Origin: Schistocephalus solidus
Taxonomy: Eukaryota; Platyhelminthes; Cestoda; Diphyllobothriidea; Diphyllobothriidae
Reading direction: 5' to 3'
DNA length: 64,000 nucleotides
NCBI GenBank assembly: GCA_017591395.1
Contig: WEDG01008815.1
Span: 62,001-126,000, forward strand
Shown here: piece after piece, positions 1 through 14,300 of the stretch
Layout: each line of letters starts with the position of its first letter
Numbering within the stretch: the stretch's first letter is position 1
Program-made: the position numbers and the translations under genes
The notes under the pieces: generated by a model
What the model saw: only the letters and a program-made list of their open reading frames with translations
What the model was told of the DNA's origin: nothing
Database searches by the model: none

Positions 1-1402
1 TAGATTTTCTCAGCTTATCGCGAGGGATGTGCAAGCCTATTGGGCACCGCCCCTAACACCATTTTTTCTCGCCACCTGATATTCCTTTTTATGGGCGCGG
101 TGTGAGGATTCAGCAGAAGAACTGAAGTCCACCCTCGCGGATTATGTGAAAAAGACAGGTGTTTTAGCAGGTGATTTATGCGAAAAAACTCCTGAATGCA
201 AAAATCTGCAAATCTGGTGAATTTTTTTCACGTCTGCAATCCAGGATTTTGCATTGTAAGGTGTATTCAGAGTTTTAAAATTCTCGGGTTCTAATATATG
301 TCGTTCCAAACGGATACCAGGCGCACCTCGAGTTCGTGTGAAATACTCATTGCATCCAAACTGTTCATTTTAAACTTAAGAGCGTGGCGTCGGTCTGCTT
401 TATGCAAGTTTTCTAACCTTGACGAAATTCCGTTATTGAAGCTGGGATCTACGGCTGTACTGATGAAAAAAATATGGATCCTAAAAACTTTGGGGTATAC
501 TGGCTTCATTAACGATCTGATATTTGTGATAGATATCGGCAGTTTATTTATTCTTTTAGAAGAATGCCCATGTGCACACCGAAAATTTCGCACCTTCTAT
601 GTCGAAATTCCGGGCAAGAGATTTGAAGGCTGAAGTTTTTCCGCCAAATGTCCGTTTACCAACTAACCTCGGTTTTCAAAGGTAACAGTTGCAAAACTAT
701 TCCCAAATTAAAAACTTTCAATCAAGTAAACCTCCTGCGTTAAAGTAGGTTGATAAACTTCCTCGGAGGAGTGAACGACTAAAGCCTTCCGGTTATTTTT
801 GCAATTCTAAAGTCAGCGTCAAATATAAAATACCAGTTCACCGTCTGCAGAGTTTTAGCCGCAATTGCTTTACGAATTGATAAAAATATGGAAGGGAAAT
901 GGAACTATGCCTTCAGATCCATGCAAGCACAAAACTGCGTAAGGAGTTAAAAAGAAAGTTTAAATGATCTGTACTTACTGTAGTAGTTGCAAACATACCC
1001 TTTATGGGTGTGAGTGGTTTCAGAGAACTGAAAATTAGATGCTGTTCATGTGCCCATCGGGCATCATGATGTAAGGATAAACCTTATTCGCATTGCCTCT
1101 TTCCTTGCATGTGACAGTTTGGCGAAAAATTTAAATTTTTAGACTAAGGGAGAAGCCAAACTGGCTCATTGCATAGTTTTTTCAGGCTTTGTGGAATTTT
1201 TATGAATCTATAATTATTGCGATATACTTGAAGCAGGCTTAGAGGAAAGTTTGTACAAAACTTCAGCTACGGCGAACGATCTTCTCATCTTTCATGGATG
1301 AGGGGATGAGCCATTGAGATCGAGTCAACGCAGGTCCAGGGATGACTTCCCCTTTATTAAAAACCAAATGCGCTTAAGAACTATAGTGACCTGCCAACAG
1401 TA
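1..1402. other. intergenic, no recognised gene
   Basis: AT-rich sequence. The only open frames are a pair of overlapping 100-111-codon frames at 291-633 on opposite strands; neither has a recognisable motif, a hydrophobic segment or splice-flanked structure. I see nothing that supports a gene. Confidence 0.6.
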
Positions 1403-1510
1403 TTGGCTTGGGAGGTGGCCACCCGACGAACTACCTTGGTTGTACTCAGGACTGAGAATCAGGCTGCATTGGTACCTTCTCAAGTTGGCCTTTATGTAAT
1501 TCTCCCATTA
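1403..1510 (+). repeat. fragment of interspersed repeat R
   Basis: This short piece follows the central part of R in order: a 'ggcttgggaggt' block, then 'gactgagaatcaggctgc', then a 'ggcctttatg' block close to 'ctcccatt'. Other copies read 'ggcttggaaggt', 'gactgagagtcaggctgc' and 'ggcctttatggcactcccact'. It is more diverged than the copies near 53 and 55 kb, so probably an older insertion. Confidence 0.6.
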
Positions 1511-3350
1511 ACTCAAAATCATTCTTCTAAATGAAGCCTTTTGCGCCTGGCAAAAGTGGCGGATTGTTTAGATTTCTCCGCCAATGTTTCCATGCTGATG
1601 TTCGATCATAGTGACATTTGTTTACCATTGAAACGTGCATATTGTAAAAAGAGGTAGTCAAAAGGCCACCTTGTTATAAACAGATGTAGTCGCAAGTTAC
1701 GACTGCGTCCATCTCACGAGGTGGTGGTAGACTTGATCGTCCGTGATGATCGAAATATCGGTAGAAGACGCTCAATTATGCGTTACGTTTTAAATAGCTT
1801 TCCATATGAATTGAGTTTGCTTTTTCTCGATAACTTCTCAAGCTTTTGCAAAGTTTGCATTTGCTACTAGGAAGTGCTGTTGCGACAGAAACGAAATGCA
1901 CACTGTGAAATGACTGTTATATAAAATTTGTATTTATTTACCCTACTGACAGCATAATACTAGCTTTTTCCGAGACACACATGTTTAATTGACCTTGTGC
2001 CGCTGAATAACGCGGCTGCGAAAGGTTCAGATCATCAGTGGGTCCCCTAGCGTTCCCCGTGTTATTGCCTGGTTTCAGAACTCCAGTCCCCATCTTGCTT
2101 TGCTTACTTTTTTCGAGGAATTTAATTTGTGAACCTTGCGAAGATCCTTCGGAACGCACCAGTTCTGGCTTGATCCAAAACCTGATATTAATATTTGAGT
2201 TAAAATCCATCAGCTCCTGTGGAATAACCGTATAATATGCACAGGTCAACACCAGACAGTTAACAGCATGCAATAACTGTGAAGATTACGCGATAGCGAT
2301 GCACGAGCTATTGGATTTCCGCTCAAATATTCATAGCAACTTTTGTGCCGAGCCTGAAAAGGTCTGTTCAGAAGGCTTTACTCCAAACTGATGCATTCAT
2401 AATCCGAAAATTAAACAAGGCAGGAGAGTTATATAAGTGAGGCGACTCCTCAATGAACATGATATCACCAAATTGAGAACTCCAGAAAATATGCCCAATT
2501 TTAAGCAATTTTCTTCGATGTGTGGCAGGTATGAAAACAATTTCATGCTCTTGCGCACGCAGTAAACTTTTTTTAATTTCTGTAGGCCTTTTACATTCAT
2601 CTTCCAAAATCTGACCAAACAAGCAATGGATCTTTACGCGGAGTACCATTTTGGTAATTTTTTCTAGCTTTGTATGAATTTCATCCGTTTTCTATTTTAC
2701 AAATTAACACAAGTCTGGTACTAACGAATTTTTATAGAGCATTTCACTATAACTAAGTAAAGAAATCGGATTCACATCTCTGCTTCGATAAGTCTATTGA
2801 GGAGTACTCGCCTTTGAACTTTTCAATAAAAGTGAAAAGGCAAGTTCCAAGGAGTCGGTGAAAAGGCGATTCGATTCCTCGAACCAGGTTTATGTTCTCG
2901 TTGAGCTTTTGGTTATCTCCCCAACCCATACACATGGTCAGCTACATATCAGGATACTGGACAAACATGGTAGGCAATCTTCATAGAATAGGGTTATCAA
3001 GCCACCACATATCATTCTTTATTACTCGCTGCTGCAATTGTCACCGGTCACTGCACTTTGGGTGATGATTGCTTGCTCAAACCATATTCGAGTTGCTAAT
3101 TGCCGCCATTTGCTCATGGTGCCGCTGCTGGGCGTGATAATTACTCGACCATTTGGCTATCTGATGCTCTTACGGGAAATGGAGTTTACTCATAAGCCCA
3201 CTGTAATGTAAGTTGCTTTAACCAGGCAAAGTCTGAACACTTAATCCGGAGAGGGTGGCCATTAAGAACTTTAAGTGACTGTGGACGGGAGGGCCATGAT
3301 TCAAGCAGCTTTATATAAATCTTGATTGAATATCTATTTCTAAACAAATG
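1511..3350. other. intergenic, nothing recognised
   Basis: Low-complexity AT-rich sequence with only short overlapping open frames at 1,938-2,935 on both strands. No protein motif, RNA gene or repeat is recognisable by eye. Confidence 0.55.
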
Positions 3351-3351
3351 C

Positions 3352-4350
3352 TCATCGAAGGTATGTACGGGATATTCCCTATATCATGAAATGTCAACTG
3401 AAATTCTGAAATGTATTTCCGATTTGAATAAATTAGTTCAGAAGGGTGGTTTTACTGATTATCTTGCAGCCTTATCACAAGATATTTCTGTCACAGAAGG
3501 GCGTTGGCTTTTTAACCAGTTTCTTTCTGACCACCTTCAAAAGGTGTACTTTGTAAAAAATGACCACTTATAAAGTAGGCGATTTCCGCATTCATTTTCA
3601 ATGCTCTTTATAGAAAACAAACAAATATTCTCTCGTTTACTCATTTGATAGCAAAGTAAGTCCTTTTCAAATGTTTTACTCGACGAAAGGGTAACTTTCG
3701 GATCGATACAAATTTTAAATTATAAGCTTCTTAAAGACCTAGAAATGCTCATTAATAAAATACACCGTGTTAGTCATTTTATTAATGTTGTCTACAATGT
3801 ATGCACCAGGATCCTAAGCAATTACAACAGTTAATGAGAACTGTATGACCTCTTATTCATATCGTAGAGAAACGTGTGATTTAGCCTTACGCAGAATGTT
3901 TACAGCTTGTATTTTGGAAACTATGAATTCAAGTGTAACGGCTGTAGGGTTAAGGATTATTCGGCAATTTATTAACTTTTAAAAACCGAAAGACACCCTG
4001 TCTTCAGGTAAAAAATTTTAAGAAGGCATAATTTTCTATCACATAGGTAAAAGAAATAATAATTGTGTGCGCTTTTTCTATAAAATATCTTTGAATAACT
4101 AAGAGCCTTAAAACTAAATGATAAAATTGCATGCTTCTTAAGTAGCTTTTTTACAGAGTATACTTTTTGTGGGCTGTCAAATGAAGCTCGTTCAAATGCT
4201 AGCATCCTACTGTGACAGAAATATCTTGGAATTAGGCTGCACTCTAAACAATTCGACGACTCTACTCAAGTTATTTTTTTGAATCGAAAACACATTTCAG
4301 AATTTCAGTTGACCTTTCATGATATATGGAACTTACCTTAGAAGTGGTGC
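3352..4350. repeat. inverted repeat with ~0.2-kb arms, coding-like left arm
   Basis: The segment around 3,360-3,575 recurs in reverse complement around 4,135-4,345, separated by roughly 0.56 kb. Shared blocks include 'tcaactgaaattctgaaatgt' (trimmed) near the outer ends and 'aagatatttctgtcaca' near the inner ends. The left arm is open over 3,322-3,573 on the + strand (83 codons); the right arm's equivalent frame contains stops. The blocks are separated by unlike spacers, as in an old duplicated exon or a decayed fold-back element. No family recognised. Confidence 0.55.
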
Positions 4351-4840
4351 AGCCCCGATCTCCTTTCCGGAGGAACCGTGAAAGTTTCTTTTAATTTTTA
4401 TGCTCTATCAGTAGTATTTATAGGCGGTTTCTTAGGGTCAATTACTACGGGTAGAAAATATATTGAAAAAGTAAGAAGGGTCGGCAGAGCCGTTTGTGCT
4501 TTTATCTGTCGCAGTCCTAGCCCTTATTACTCGTTGCCACATGACCTGCTGCAATGGTTCCTGAAAAAAATCCAAAACAAAAGGTTACGAGCACGATCCC
4601 TTTAACATTCAAGATATTGAATCCCAATCTACGTATAAAGTAACATTCTCAATCGTGGTTGAGAGGATGGTGAGCCCGTAGCTTAGCGGGAAACGTTTAA
4701 CTGGATACTTAGTTTTCAAAAAGTTCGGATCCGACTTTCCGGTAGTCCACACCTGAGTTTGAGGTATGAGTACGTAAGGATGGTTACTAAGCCACAAATG
4801 GGCAGTACAGTCTCCCACGTCTGTCGGCATTTCTTCCACC
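4351..4840. other. intergenic; short hydrophobic open frame of unknown meaning
   Basis: A 75-codon + strand frame at 4,378-4,605 has a hydrophobic stretch near its start (FNFYALSVVFIGGFLGSI), but no further motif and no clear splice partner. I do not call it a gene. Confidence 0.35.
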
Positions 4841-5127
4841 ATGAAACTGTTTATTTTAGTTTTCCTTCTTTTGGGTTTTCAGCTTATGCGCACAAACATT
4901 TCGGTTCTTTTTCTCTAATCCTAAAAACCAAAATGTGGCTTTCGGCAGCAAATATCAGGGTTTGCGCTACCTTTTACTATATTAAAGAGACCGTTAAGTG
5001 CGGCGTGGTTAAAAACCATGTAGATTTTTTTGCAAAAGCGCCTTCTATTTTGACCGAACATATAGGTTCATTCGACATGTCTAAGTTTTTTCTGAAAGCT
5101 ATTCTGAAGCAAGGCAGTCGTGCATAA
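4841..5127 (+). CDS. candidate small secreted protein, two exons (weak)
   Basis: The ATG at 4,841 opens a frame reading MKLFILVFLLLGFQLMRTN, a good signal peptide: a Lys followed by a run of Phe, Leu, Val and Ile. The frame stops at once if unspliced. A separate frame ending at 5,127 reads ETVKCGVVKNHVDFFAKAPS and continues to ...SRA-stop, and looks more protein-like than its surroundings. A splice from about 4,874 (GTTTTC, a poor donor) to the acceptor 'attaaag' ending at 4,987 would join signal peptide and tail in phase (about 58 aa). Small secreted proteins with a signal-peptide first exon are common in flatworms, but I recognise no family here and the donor is non-consensus. The two parts could be unrelated chance frames. 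Transcript evidence would be needed to accept this. Confidence 0.2.
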
Positions 5128-7526
5128 CCTGTGAGATAACTTCAATGTTTAAACAAGGTCCTTTGCAAAATCCTCTTATTTACGGACTTGAGATTTACAA
5201 GTCAGAACAATTGTATTCGAACCCCTGAGCCAATGGCTGATTCAAAAAATGGCGGATGTAGCAGCCGCCCATCCGAGCTTGTCCAACCAAATACGAATTT
5301 CCTCATATTGAATGCAATTCTTGCCATTACGACGTCAGTCCACAGCCATTGTAGCCCTCACACAAAGCATGTGGAGATTAACCTTGATTCCGCAATTATT
5401 TCCAAAACATTTTTGGAAACTCACCTTTTCTTATGGTTGCACTTTTGTGACAAATCTTAGGTTACCGATCTATTCTGGCCAATCAATTTCTCAGGATGTA
5501 CGCTGCCGATTGCATTGTCTTTCTTCTGTAAAATTGATCGAATAGCATAGACCGAAAACGAAAGCGACCGTGTTTCTTTTAAGAATGGGAGCGAGAGGGG
5601 CGAGAAATTTGATCCCTCAAGCGTGCAGCTTTATGACCACATGGAGTGATCTGGATCAGGGTCTTCATCCGGTTACTGCAGAAAGGACCACACATGGGGA
5701 AATGTGCAATGCCTTAGAGAGAAAAGAAACGTTTTTGACGATGGTTTCATAAGCGCATTCAAATGTAGTCATACCCAAACACTGTAAAACAAGCATATTT
5801 TTCTCCAATTTTGTCCAAGGTGAAAATCTCGAATTCAATGTTTGTTTTGTATGTGGGAAGTTATTTTATTACCGATGAGTAAGATTTTTTTATCAAAATT
5901 TTATGTAAAGCAAGTGTGAGAACAACAAGAAACAAACATAGTATGTAACTGTTCATGTAGGCGTGTGTATATGCGTTGGATGTGGCCTCACATATCTCCA
6001 AGGTTACCTATCTAAATATGTTAAACCATAAATTTTGTGAATTTTTAAAAAGCACCTTAATGTGACCTGGGCAAACTTTGTGGAGTCTAGCCCGTAATTT
6101 TAATGAAAATTTTGGATGAAGATATGTAAAGTCCGCGAGCAAACTGCGCAATTATCGATTAAAAACAAAAAGTACTACCTGTTTTATAGTTGCCTCTGAT
6201 AATTGATCTATCAAACTCCGGATACATATAAAAACTAGGAGTCTAAAGGCAGCTTTACATATTTTCCTACTCATGCTTTAGTCACTAAGGAGAGGTTTAG
6301 CCAATCGTTGATAGCTGCCTATTTTTTACCATTGGGGCTCGGATAAATTAAGTTCAGGTAAAAAGGAATGTTAAAACGTTCACGAACTACAAAGACAAGG
6401 ATGTGAACTGAAGAGCTGAAAATAGGCATTTTAAGATCAGAGCGGAGATTGTTATGAAATACATAAAATGTGAATAGCCATGAGGGACTGATTTAATTAG
6501 GCCAGGAAGATGGGGCGCATATTTGCGATATCTACTGCTGATTCACAGCTTCTTTGCCTCCAGTAGATCGGTGTGTGTGCCAATTTTTGTATAAACAAGT
6601 AAGCGATCTACAGCTACAGAAAATGTCCAGTGGCAAGTGGTTTCTATGAAGTGTTTATGGCCGGTCAGCGACACAGCATCCATGGACCACCGGTGCTCTA
6701 TTCATGTATATGTTTATGCTCTTGGCGAAAACTGGCTAATGGACAATCTCTGGCAGTAGGCTGGGACGTGCAAGAGGAAAAATGAAATACGCTGATATTC
6801 GGGGGGTGTATTGTCATGGCAGCTCAAACCATGCCCTGCTATAATAAAGCGAATTCTCTTAAAGCTCCCAATCCTTTAAAATCATACCCTCAGTCGTTGT
6901 CAACTGGCGGGCCAGCTCAGTTTTCGTAGGAATATTTTTAAGACTATGAGACTGGTGTTCAGGATGTAATGACGCCTTCCCAGTGTTGCCCAAATGGCAT
7001 CACACATGCATTTAGAATGTCAGTCGCTCTTATTGTAGCCTGGTACAGATAATTTGAACCAGGCCATGTATGATACGCGTTTATGGGTGGTTCAGCTATG
7101 TCAGCCAATATGCTACCTAGCCCATTGACAGTAAAGAGCAAGGGAAAAATTCCAAAAATACTGCGCACATTTGCCTTCGTTTAAACTAATTCACGCGCGA
7201 TTCGCGGATATTGATCCTACTGTGTGAAGCACGCAGTGGTGGAAATCGACGCCCAGCACGGTCGGTTTGGGTGACAGATCGTGGTTTGCATTATACTTGA
7301 CTGTGCGAGGGGAGAATAAGCTCGAATTATTGTCTTTTCTATGCACATTGCTATCTCTCTCTTTCTCACTCAACACCGCCTGGGCTAGCACAGTTTGATC
7401 GAGTTCGGCTTAGCAGGTTGATGCACGCTCCCCACATTTCTCAACCATTCGGAAGTTTTTGGGCTTCAGCTATCTAAAAGGTCCTTGTATGTCATGTAGT
7501 GTATGTACCTATCTGATCGTGTAGGT
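5128..7526. other. intergenic, nothing recognised
   Basis: Only short shadow frames are present, for example 5,188-5,460, 5,570-5,752 and 6,959-7,391. No protein motif, RNA gene or clear repeat was recognised. Confidence 0.5.
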
Positions 7527-8030
7527 GGAGGAGAGAGTATAGTCAGCAGATCAGCATATTTCCCTCCCTATTAACAATCTGACGCCCTTGAAACTACCAC
7601 GGTGCGCTTAAAGCCGTGGCTTGGAAGGCTGTCAATTAGTGGGATAACTCGGACCAGGTATTCAGTCCCATGAGTACGCTTGTGTTTAATAGACGACTGA
7701 CAGACTGAGATGCAGGCTGTAATGGCTCCTTATGAATGTGGCCTTTAAGGCAATCCCACCCAGTTTGGATCCAAGCCACCCTCCCTTATGATTTACTGTT
7801 CTTGTTTGTATTTAACCGCAGTGCGTGGGCCTGCTCCCTGTCCCATCTCCGGTCTTCTTGACTCTGTCTTGACACCGAACCTAGGTGGAGAGTGGAACAG
7901 AGAGTGAGCTAGATGCTTTGAAAGTCTACTCTCATTATAATCCAGGGTTAGTCACTGGCCCTGCACAACTCTATTGTTGTGCGTAAGGTGGGCAGTTTCG
8001 AAAAAAACGGTCGAACTGACCCAATCGATA
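7527..8030 (+). repeat. copy of interspersed repeat R
   Basis: It has the R landmarks in order: 'ggaggagagagt', 'acaatctgacg', 'gaaactaccacggtgcgct', 'aaagccgtggcttggaaggct', 'gggataactcggacc', 'ggctgtaatggctcctta', 'gtcttgacaccg' and a 3' block ending 'cggtcgaactgac'. It is followed directly by the (CT)n tract and then the 3' end of a second R copy, so the locus is a tandem or nested pair. Confidence 0.75.
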
Positions 8031-8040
8031 ATTTTGACTC

Positions 8041-8335
<295 letters not shown>

Positions 8336-11300
8336 AATATAGTCCTATGGGATCTTAACTCTTCTTGCTGAATGGACTTTCTGAAGTGTAAGAAACGTCT
8401 TGAAGGCCAATCATTCGTGTTGGACATTTCATGTGAGATTGTTTGGTTTTGTCAGTCATTGGTTAAGTCCGTAATCTTTAGTATTATTAGAAACAACTCT
8501 TTTGACAGTAGTCTTCCGGTTGTAAAAAACGTTTTCGATGCAAATTTTAATGCAATTTTGGACATTTAGATTATGCCTAAATTTCCAGGATAAATTCCCC
8601 TGTGCGATTTATTTCATTCTTTTCCGCTCAATTAGAGTACCTCTATATTTTACGCAGAGGTCTTTTTGGATTTGATTTTTCTACTGTGAATAGTAAATTT
8701 TATGCAGATGGCCCTTATTGCCAAATTTTATGATGAATCCACACGACTTGCTGAAACCATTCGTGGATAATAAGTGAGCATTTAACCAAATTCAGAACCT
8801 ACATCACTGACATTTGAGTGGCTTTGAACGAATTGCAAAATCTAAAATTCAAGAAAAACTGACAGCAAAAATTGAAATTTAGAGTGCTTGTGTGGTTAAA
8901 CCGTGGAGATTTTAGCGCACTTTTTCATTTTTGGTTAATTTTTTTAAAAGCCTCTGGAGGAAAGTGCGTGAACTTCGGATGGTTATATAAGAGTAGGTTT
9001 TATTTACTATTATATCGTGGGCGCGGAAAGCAGTTGCTTGATTCTTCTTGGGGCATTTATATCAGGAGGAATTACTTCAAGTTGCATATTTTAATCTAGT
9101 ACTGGGATTTGTTAATATCTGACCGGATTAAACCTTAAGAATATCTAGAGAGCTTCAAGTGTGCAGAATCAAATCCAAATAAGAACTAAAAATGAAGATT
9201 TAATCAAGTTATTAGTGGTTGACCACGTGTCTTTTTACATTCTCCCCATTTCTCCGCATTTTTAGAGATGCCATTAAGCTAGCGTAAATGTGCGGTTCCA
9301 TTACAGTGTGGTTGAATGCCTACTTTACTTTGCTGTGGTAAATGTGACCTTTTTGTCCTAAATCTGAATGTTTTTTTTCATAAGCACTTGTACATTGTTC
9401 TAATGATGTTTTGCATTGTCCAGCTTTGTGTTGATCATGTCTCTTTTGAAATATAATATGGGAAAAATTTAAAATCAGGGGACAATAAGAGGACAGTAAA
9501 ATAATTCTAGAGCGCGGGTGAAATCGGGTGAGGTGAACAATCGAAAGAAACAGAGGGTCTTCGAGGAGAAAGAAATAAGCTCAGAACGTTATAATTTAAA
9601 AATTAAATTTTTACATTAATAATTTTTTAAGTATAAAAGGCGAGAGAATACATCAAGAATGAATTGGTCTAAAGGGCTGTGATCGTGATCGGAAGTGGGT
9701 CAAATGTTCGCAAATAAGTTAACTTTCGGCATTCGATGAGGGCTTTGCGCTGTCCTTCAAACATTTTTTTTCTCCAGCGTTGGAAAAATCTTTCACATTT
9801 TCTGCGTTATGAACATACAGACTATGATAGTGGTCATTCCAATTCGCTCTCTTAGTGTAATATTATTTTTTTATTTTTTGTGTATCTTATTTGTTGTTGA
9901 TACTCCAAACCCTTCACTATTACCACATGCAACAGTCAATATTGAGTGTGTGACATATATCATGCAAGGTGCCAAAATATTTGAATGCTTGATAATCAGT
10001 CGCAACCTGGCATCCTTGCATGTACGAAGGCTTTGAAATAATAATAAACAAACCTTAGCAAATGTAAAACTTAAAGGCGATAGTATACCTAATAGCACTT
10101 CATTTAGAAATACCTTTATTGTTAAAAAGATGGCATATTCTAAAAACGTGCGAAGTTATTGTACCTGTGACTAATAAATTTAACTAAAATTTTCAGTTGA
10201 AATCTTAAACATACTATTTTGTGTATATTAAAAGAACTTTCCTTTCTATGGGTGTATGATTATTTTTTATACGTGGTGTATCTTTTTAGTGTCGATACTC
10301 CATACCCTTCACTCATATAACACAGGCAGTTAGGGTAAAGATTTGGTTACGGTTGGGTTTTTCGCTAAGGTTATAACAAGGAAATAGTTACCCTTCCTGG
10401 AATTTAGGGCAAGGCGGCGCGTGTGGGAGGCTGTGCGTGTGTGTGGGCGGTACTTTCAGATCCCTCTGTCCTGGTTGGAAACAAAATTAGCAATTCTGGA
10501 CATTCTTGAAAAAATACTCATCCACTCTTCACGCTCGCTGGGTGGTTTGAGATCGCAAATGAGGATCAGAAATAGTCTTACAGGAGAGTGCGCTAGATAA
10601 GATCCAAATGGATTTGAAACGGCAAGTTCTAGAAAGAATTTCAGAAGATGTTATTGCTGAAACAAGAGGATTATTGGCCTAATGGTCCATACCCGCATCA
10701 TGAATTGCCATAATTTAATCATTGTTGTCGATTCTTCACACGACGATTACTTGGCAATTGGGTGAGACTGCTGGTAAACTAGCCTCCTCTCCCCCAGCTA
10801 CTAATTTTACTCAGGCAAAAGCACAGCACAAAATAAGGAATCAGTGAACCATGACTCAAGAAGCATCACATCTCTTGGGTCAGTGAATTTTCCATCGGCC
10901 AGATCCGACTGGAATGCGCCGCTTTTTTCAATTGAATACTGCAAATTGGGTAGTTTTAGTGTGAGGCTTTTTTTCAAAATTGTGGCTAACAATATTTGAA
11001 TCTATGTTAACGTGAATATTTGTATCTGACTGACTACTTCCTCCAGGAGGCCTTAATTTTATTCGGGTATTTTTAAGTTAACTCTTAGCACTGGAACGCC
11101 ACAACTAAATAACTTCAGTGGCTGCTTTGCACTTGCTGGTGCGTAGCATGCCTATCAGAATTCTTTGGCAAATGTAAAAAAATAAAGCTACAGATTTCAC
11201 TTTTAAGAACACCGTAGAAGATAAAGTTTACTTATGTTAACTTAGTACCCTCTCATTCGAATGTCTGACTAAACCTCTTCAATTGAGCATGTCTTACTTT

Positions 11301-14300
11301 TTTTAATGTTCGACTTCAAAATACTAATTTTAAAAAAATGTGAACAAGTGTTTAAGCCTGTCGCTTGTACATTTCTATTCTACCTGTAATTCTTACGTCT
11401 TTATTAAAAGTATGAAAACTGTGTAAGGTTTCATAGGTTGAAGGAGTAAACGTATTTCTAATGGAGAGGACACATAAAACAATTCCCATTTTAAAAACTA
11501 TTCTATCAGTCTGAAATGCTACCAAATCGGACGGTTTATACTATCCAATTTTTGATAATCAGAGCAGTTAATTGAAACAGTCTAATAGAAAGGAACTTCT
11601 ACAGAACCGAACAACGAGCAATGCGAACCGAAGTCGAATCCCCATATATCGAATTCTCTCCAGGTTTTTACCACCCAGGTTTCACAAGCACGTCTGATGA
11701 CCGTACGAATTAAGAGATCACCTGCACACTTCCATCTGTGTCATGAACGCTTTGTCTGAATTTCATGGGGGTCCTCATTTGACTAAGTCAGAAACTTAAC
11801 GGGATTTTAATTTTTGGATTTGCCTTTATGGTTAACTGTTGTTAAATATGGAAAGAAATATTTCAGAGTTGCTTTTCAACCTAATAGTATGTAACATAAT
11901 TCCGCATGTTTTGATTGAGTAAAGCATACAAATACTTCTATATGGTTCGTATTATTTGCAAGTTTTGTATAAAACTAATTATTTTTCAAACAATGAAAAG
12001 CGCGGTCCAATGACGTTTTTTGTAAACTGAGATTAAATATTGCTAAATTTCAAATATGACACAAGGCGTGCATTTTCAAAGTCCTCTGGATAGGAATATC
12101 CACTTCACAGATGTCTAATCAACCGTCATTTGAAAATCTTTTCGCGAATTCATAACAACCTTATACCTCTTGGAGTAAGTGCCCTGTTTGTCCATCCGAA
12201 ATAAAATAGCCTACTAATAGTTGACAGCACATAAAAACACCTTGTTTTTAATATATGCTTCAACAATTAATAGCAAAAAAATTAAATATTTAAAGAAATA
12301 AATTAGTAAGCCCTCGTATTGAAATGATTTCTGACAGGATTTTAAAATCGAGACATCATTTCTTCTGCTCTATTCATGTGGGAGTTTTTATATTTGTACA
12401 CCAGTCAACTTTTTAACTTGATAGGTACTTATTTTTTCTCTTCTTTGCTTGTATGAACTACACTTATGCGGTCATTTACAACATTCGTACAGGGTTTCGT
12501 CAAAGTCACCATTAAATCTCTATGATAATGGTTTTTTCATTTTACGGTTGGTACATTGCATTTCTGATCCACTCATGCTACCCTTCTCATTATTTATGAA
12601 GAAATGACTTTACGTACCATGAAATCATCTGCGGTTGGTAACTCGGATTGTAACTTTAACCAACATGGACCCTATCAGTTGCAGGCCCCTTTTTGACAAA
12701 CTGTCATTCATCGCTTACCAAAACGCATGATATAGACCTTTGTTCAATCAGCAAAAGAAAACGACAAAACTGAAATGGTCAGTCAATACGATTGAACGAT
12801 TAAGGTGATTCGCAACTAGTTACTCCTCCATTTCCTGTTGCTTTTTAAATGATAGAAACTACTCCGTTTGCAGTAATTTTCGGGGTCTCTTTTTGTCAAT
12901 CAAAACTATCGTAGAAACTGCAATTCCTTATTTTCATGCTTTAGTGATCTGATAAACTTTATTTTGTTATTTACGAGTCCTGTTTTTAAACAATTTTAAA
13001 GGCATTATATTCGTTGGTATTTAAATTTCCCCTCACCCTTTAAAGATGGGCTGGCATGATTTTCAGATTTCTCTCACAGAAGCGTGTTTTATTTTTGTAA
13101 ACACATTATGGTCTCATTTAGAAGGGTTTATCGAGCATCCCTGCCTCCCTTAGTCTTTTATGCTTCGAAGTTTGCTTCAAGATTCGTGTCAACGCTTCTC
13201 GCTAACACATTTCAATTGAATACTCTAAGCTTTTTGTGTGTAAAATAAACCTCCATTGTCCAATTCAGATCATGTTGTCTTTATTCTCTCTTCTAGGCAG
13301 GCATTATAAACCAGACAGGCGAAGAAAATTACGGTTTGCTGCTCTTCCCCGCAAAATATTTCTTTCCCTCAAAGCTTTACAACTAGTATTTGTTCCACAT
13401 ATCTTAAAATGTCGAATAAAACGTTTTGTTTTTACTGTTCTTTTCAGACTGCTATGGGTAGACTCAATAAAATTTCTTTCAAATACCTTATATTTTACAG
13501 CAGGCAAAGGAACTTGTGTACGAACTTATCCTGTGTGACCGTCTAAAGGACACTGACGTCTTTTAGTTGAGATTGCCAATCTAAAAGTTTTTTTTGTTAA
13601 ACAGTCGCTTCTTTCCTTATTCTGCCGAGAGTTGGAATAGTATTAAGTGCTTCTTTCGAGTGCAAACCCCATTGGTGCATGTTAACTATATTTAAGATTC
13701 AATATGTCACATTTATCTTTTTACTACGATATTAAAGAGTCCAATCCACCCGAAAATGATATGTTTACTAAAACCGTTTGTCTTCTTTCTTGGGTGAAGA
13801 GCTTGTATGCAGTCAGGCTGGGTTGAATATTCCAGACTCGCTTCTAAATTTATTTAAGAAGGCTTTGTTCGCGTACTTTTTCCTCATATTAAGGTTCAGG
13901 TTTAGGTGTGGGGTTAAAGCTAAAATTATTTTAGGGTTAAGGTTCAATTTGGGGTTAGGTTAGGGAGGTCCTAAGGCCTCACTCATACAACCCATATCAC
14001 CCCTTATTCCCGCAAGACACGTTCAATGGGTTATCTATCACTGACCTAGATTAAATACAATATTCTTGCTCTTTTTTGTGTCCGTGGCTGCAGGGGATGT
14101 ATGTTCGATAGCTTTGTGGTACAACGGCTCTTGGGTTAGATTGTGTCATACTATTTCCCTTTACGTCCTGTTCTACTCTGATGTCACCCAAGTTAACTCA
14201 TCTTAATAAGATGATTTTCATTAAATCAAGGATTTCTGATTCTTAACGTAGTGTCCCAATAACCCCCTTTCCTAAAAATTGTAATAATTTTTGTCATAAA

